Origin: Lawsonibacter sp.
GTDB lineage: Bacteria > Bacillota > Clostridia > Oscillospirales > Oscillospiraceae
Length of the DNA stretch: 8,186 nt
NCBI GenBank assembly: GCA_022798855.1
Contig: JAAWNI010000096.1
Span: forward strand, 1-8,186
Direction: 5' to 3'
The notes beneath the pieces were generated by a model. That model did not search any database, was not told the DNA's origin, and worked only from the letters and a program-made list of their open reading frames with translations. Both the position numbers and the translations under genes were made by a program. The first letter of the stretch is position 1; each line of letters starts with the position of its first letter. Positions 5,844-8,186 of the stretch are shown one piece after another.

Positions 5844-7757
5844 ATGGAAAATCTCACCAATACCGCCGCCCACATGCTGGAGGACTTCCAGCACGATGAG
5901 CTGACCCAGGGGGAGAAGAGCAAGCTCTCCCGGGAGATTGTCACCGCCCTGATTGCCCTGACCTGTCTGGCCGCCGGACTTCTGTTCCGCCTGCTGTCGC
6001 CGGGGCAGGCGGCGGTGGCCGGGCTGATCTACTCCGTTGGGGTCCTTGTGGAGGGCGTCCCTCTGCTGGCCACCGCCGTCCAGGGCTTTCTGCGCCGGGA
6101 CGTGGCCAACGCCATGGAGATCCTGGTCACCATCGCGGTGCTGGCCTGCTACATCACCGGACAGCACGAGCTGGCCATTTTGATCCCCGTGGTGCTCAGC
6201 GTGGTCCACTTTTTGGAGGAGCGCAGCATTATGGGGGGCCGGGACGCCATTGAGGGCTTGAAGAAAATGCAGGCCTCTACCGCCGTGCTGGAGACGCCCC
6301 AGGGGGAGGCCACAGTGCGGGCGGAGGAGCTGAAAAAGGGGCAGGTCATCATTGTCCGGCCGGGCATGGCCCTGCCCATTGACGGCTGCGTGGTCTTTGG
6401 AAACTCCAATATCGACCAGAAATCCCTCACCGGCGAACCCCTGCCCGCCGCCGTGTCAGTGGGGGACATGGTCTACGCCGGAACCACCAACCTGGACGGG
6501 GTCATCAAGGTCCGGGTGGAAAAGGAGTACCAGGACACCTCCTTTACCAAAATCGTGGACCTGTTGGAGGAGGCCCAGAAAATCACCGTCCCGGAGATTC
6601 GGGTGGTGGACCGCTTTATGCACTACTATATCCCCTTCTCCCTGACGGTGGCGGCGCTCACCGCCCTGTTGAGCCGGAATATCTCCTATGCCATCGCCGT
6701 GCTGGTGGTCAGCTGTCCCTGCGGACACATGCTGGTCAGCTCCGCCCCGATGATCGCCGCCCTGGCGGTGGCCACCAAGCGGGGCATCCTCATTAAGAAC
6801 TCCAAATTCGTGGAGCAGCTGACCAATATCGAGACAGTAATCTTTGACAAGACGGGCACCATCACCAAGGGGGAGCTGTCGGTCAGCGGCTGCCTCCTCC
6901 AGGAGGCCGAAAGCCAGGAGGAATTGCTCTCATGGGGGGGCAGCGTGGCCAGCAGCTCCACCCACCCCATCTCACGCTCCCTGATGGCCGCCCTGGGGGA
7001 CATCCCCTATGAGGACGGCTTTGAGACACGGGAGATTGTGGGCAGCGGCCTGGTGGGCGCGAAGGATGGGAGGGAGGTGCTGTTCGGGTCCCGGCACTGG
7101 ATCGAGTCCCTGGGCTACCGGCCGGAGGACGCCCAGATGGACGCGGGCGGCGGTCCCGCCAACTGGGTGGTGGCGGAGGGTCGAGTGATGGGCTGTCTTC
7201 TCTTTGACGACACCGTCCGCCCCGAGGCGGCGGAGATGGTGGCGCTTCTGCGGCGGGAGGGGATCGAAAAGACGGTGCTGCTCACCGGGGACCGGGAGCG
7301 CTCCGCCCAGACGGTCCAGGAGCAGACCGGGATTGGACAGGTTTTCGCCCAGCTGCTGCCCGAGGAGAAGCTGGAGCACGTGAGGGCCCTGCGCCAGGAG
7401 GCACCGGTCCTGGCGGTGGGGGACGGCATCAACGACGCCCTGGCTCTGGCGGAGGCCGATGTGGGTATTGCCATGGGCTCCATGGGCTCGGATGTGGCTA
7501 TTCAGAGCGCCGATATCGCCCTGATGAACAACGATTTGACCAATATCCCCTTTGTGATCGCCCTGGCCCGGCACACAAAACTGGTGATGTACCAAAATAT
7601 CGGCATTGCCTTCTCGGTCAGCCTGGTAATGATGGTGCTGGCGGCGGTGGGCATTATTCCGGCTCTGGCGGGCGCCTTCCTCCACAATATCGGCGCGTTT
7701 ATTATCCTCATCAACAGCTCCCGTATCCTGCGGAGAAGGGAAAAAGAGGAAATCTGA
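5844..7757 (+). CDS. P1B-type (heavy-metal family) cation-transporting P-type ATPase
   Basis: This 637-residue ATPase carries every core motif in order: actuator-domain TGEP (196-199), the intramembrane metal motif CPC (291-293) in SCPCGHM, phosphorylation site DKTGT (D335), the P1B-specific His-Pro pair in STHPIS (374-375), TGDRE (481-485) and GDGIND (526-531). The predicted topology is two helices (about 33-78), two more (91-124), a pair around the CPC (261-305) and a C-terminal pair (582-600 and 608-627). CPC and HP place it in P1B, which pumps transition metals such as Zn, Cd, Co, Cu or Mn across the membrane, usually outwards. It has no N-terminal Cys-containing metal-binding domain and no His-rich tail. 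After the CPC it reads GHM rather than the common AL. The last helix reads LHNIGAF and then LINSSRIL, without the Asp expected at this position in ZntA-type Zn/Cd pumps, so the substrate cannot be named; a CtpC-like metal is possible. It is the last gene of the SPFH operon, 11 nt after the hflK-like gene. Confidence 0.93.
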   Translation: MENLTNTAAHMLEDFQHDELTQGEKSKLSREIVTALIALTCLAAGLLFRLLSPGQAAVAGLIYSVGVLVEGVPLLATAVQGFLRRDVANAMEILVTIAVLACYITGQHELAILIPVVLSVVHFLEERSIMGGRDAIEGLKKMQASTAVLETPQGEATVRAEELKKGQVIIVRPGMALPIDGCVVFGNSNIDQKSLTGEPLPAAVSVGDMVYAGTTNLDGVIKVRVEKEYQDTSFTKIVDLLEEAQKITVPEIRVVDRFMHYYIPFSLTVAALTALLSRNISYAIAVLVVSCPCGHMLVSSAPMIAALAVATKRGILIKNSKFVEQLTNIETVIFDKTGTITKGELSVSGCLLQEAESQEELLSWGGSVASSSTHPISRSLMAALGDIPYEDGFETREIVGSGLVGAKDGREVLFGSRHWIESLGYRPEDAQMDAGGGPANWVVAEGRVMGCLLFDDTVRPEAAEMVALLRREGIEKTVLLTGDRERSAQTVQEQTGIGQVFAQLLPEEKLEHVRALRQEAPVLAVGDGINDALALAEADVGIAMGSMGSDVAIQSADIALMNNDLTNIPFVIALARHTKLVMYQNIGIAFSVSLVMMVLAAVGIIPALAGAFLHNIGAFIILINSSRILRRREKEEI

Positions 7758-8151
7758 GCAAATAAAAAGCTGTTTCCTCATGCCGCCGGCTCTGTGTGTG
7801 GGCACAATAGATTCAGCGTCATTTGCCTGGATTGTGTCTACCCGTGTTAGGTATGAATAACAACCAAATAGCGATACAGCGAACGTGTACCGCGGCGATA
7901 AAAGTATCGGAAGTTTGGCGTAGCAAGCGGCAGGTAAAAGCATAATGCGGCGTTTGCGCCGCAACCTGTTGCCCCCCAACTTATCCGAAAAGGGAAGCCT
8001 GACGGGGAGTATAGCATGTCGAAGCATGCGGGGCGTTCGAGCGTTCCGAACGTCGGTGCACAGTGACAAAAATCTGTATATAAGGACGGAAACATCACTT
8101 GACAAGGGCATACAGGGAAAAGAAGCAAAAAAAGTGCTACCAACCTTACAC
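7758..8151. other. Non-coding region with a series of hairpins; possible structured RNA or leader
   Basis: About 394 bp without a convincing gene, visibly less GC-rich than the operon. Inverted repeats seen in order: GGCACAAT (7801-7808) with ATTGTGTC (7831-7838), one G-U pair; CGATA (7896-7900), AAAG loop, TATCG (7905-7909); a long hairpin of GCGGCAGGT (7927-7935) with ACCTGTTGC (7964-7972), two G-U pairs, enclosing a 7-bp hairpin TGCGGCG / CGCCGCA with loop TTTG (7946-7963); GCATG / CATGC (8014-8029); CGTTCG / CGAACG (8034-8052); and CTGTAT / ATACAG (8074-8115). The chain ends at the terminator-like repeat at 8152. No clean promoter is visible; TTGACA at 8099-8104 has no -10 box at proper spacing. 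It matches no riboswitch or RNA family I can name. Open frames on the minus strand here look unlike real proteins. Confidence 0.4.
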
Positions 8152-8186
8152 AAAACACCGCCTAACGGGACAATAGGCGGTGTTTT
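8152..8186 (+). terminator. Intrinsic terminator-like hairpin, possibly bidirectional
   Basis: A perfect 13-bp inverted repeat, AAAACACCGCCTA (8152-8164) and TAGGCGGTGTTTT (8174-8186), is separated by a 9-nt loop. The GC-rich core with A-run before and T-run after fits a rho-independent terminator readable on both strands. It lies 394 nt beyond the ATPase stop, so it may end the operon transcript, a separate RNA from 7758-8151, a convergent gene to the right, or act in the leader of a gene beyond the window. The T-run is cut by the window edge. Confidence 0.8.

Noticed and set aside
31..7872. CCAAATAGC occurring at both 31-39 and 7864-7872, considered as a direct repeat flanking the operon
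   Set aside because: A 9-nt match between two sites in 8 kb is expected many times by chance, and the match does not extend.
7887..7895. GTACCGCGG, resembling part of the T-box antiterminator sequence
   Set aside because: The preceding GGGTG part is missing, no specifier stem is visible upstream, and the terminator lies about 260 nt downstream rather than directly after it.
8074..8115. CGGAAAC within a hairpin, considered as a hammerhead ribozyme core
   Set aside because: The CUGAUGA part of the catalytic core and the required stem arrangement are absent.
6972..8153. A 393-codon open frame on the minus strand running from the 3' region into the ATPase gene
   Set aside because: Most of it is antisense to the P-type ATPase, whose motifs are unmistakable, and the remainder has no recognisable domain.
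7847..8158. A possible 103-residue minus-strand protein in the 3' region
   Set aside because: Its composition is Cys/Phe/Tyr/Arg-rich without a clear domain, its start lies inside the terminator repeat, and hairpins run throughout the region.

Overview
The window looks like a chromosomal piece of a GC-rich Gram-positive anaerobe of the Clostridia, in the style of gut Oscillospiraceae (Flavonifractor/Lawsonibacter-like). This rests on the GC-rich codon choice, strong AGGAGG ribosome binding sites, very tight gene packing and the general look of the proteins. It is an inference; no rRNA or marker gene is present.

Layout. Positions 1-207 are a non-coding leader with nested inverted repeats and, at best, a weak promoter. 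Six genes follow, all on the + strand: a polytopic membrane sensor histidine kinase (208-1647); a soluble protein of unknown function that overlaps the kinase by 14 nt (1634-2173); a 589-residue protein in which a multi-pass membrane domain precedes an SPFH/Band 7 domain (2207-3976); an HflC-like protein (3978-4865); an HflK-like protein (4882-5832); and a P1B-type (heavy-metal family) P-type ATPase (5844-7757). Gaps between genes run from -14 to +33 nt and no internal terminator is visible, so the six genes very probably form one transcript. Positions 7758-8186 hold no convincing gene. They contain a chain of hairpins ending in a perfect 13-bp intrinsic-terminator-like inverted repeat at the right edge.

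How the genes may work together. The notable feature is the combination: three different SPFH proteins, a metal-type P-type ATPase and a histidine kinase with no response regulator in view, linked to an unknown soluble protein. HflK and HflC in other bacteria build a membrane cage around the FtsH protease. Here no ftsH is present and the P-type ATPase takes the neighbouring position. A reasonable hypothesis is a membrane microdomain module in which the SPFH proteins scaffold or regulate the ATPase and the kinase reports on membrane or ion state. Domain assignments come from visible motifs; the joint function is inference.
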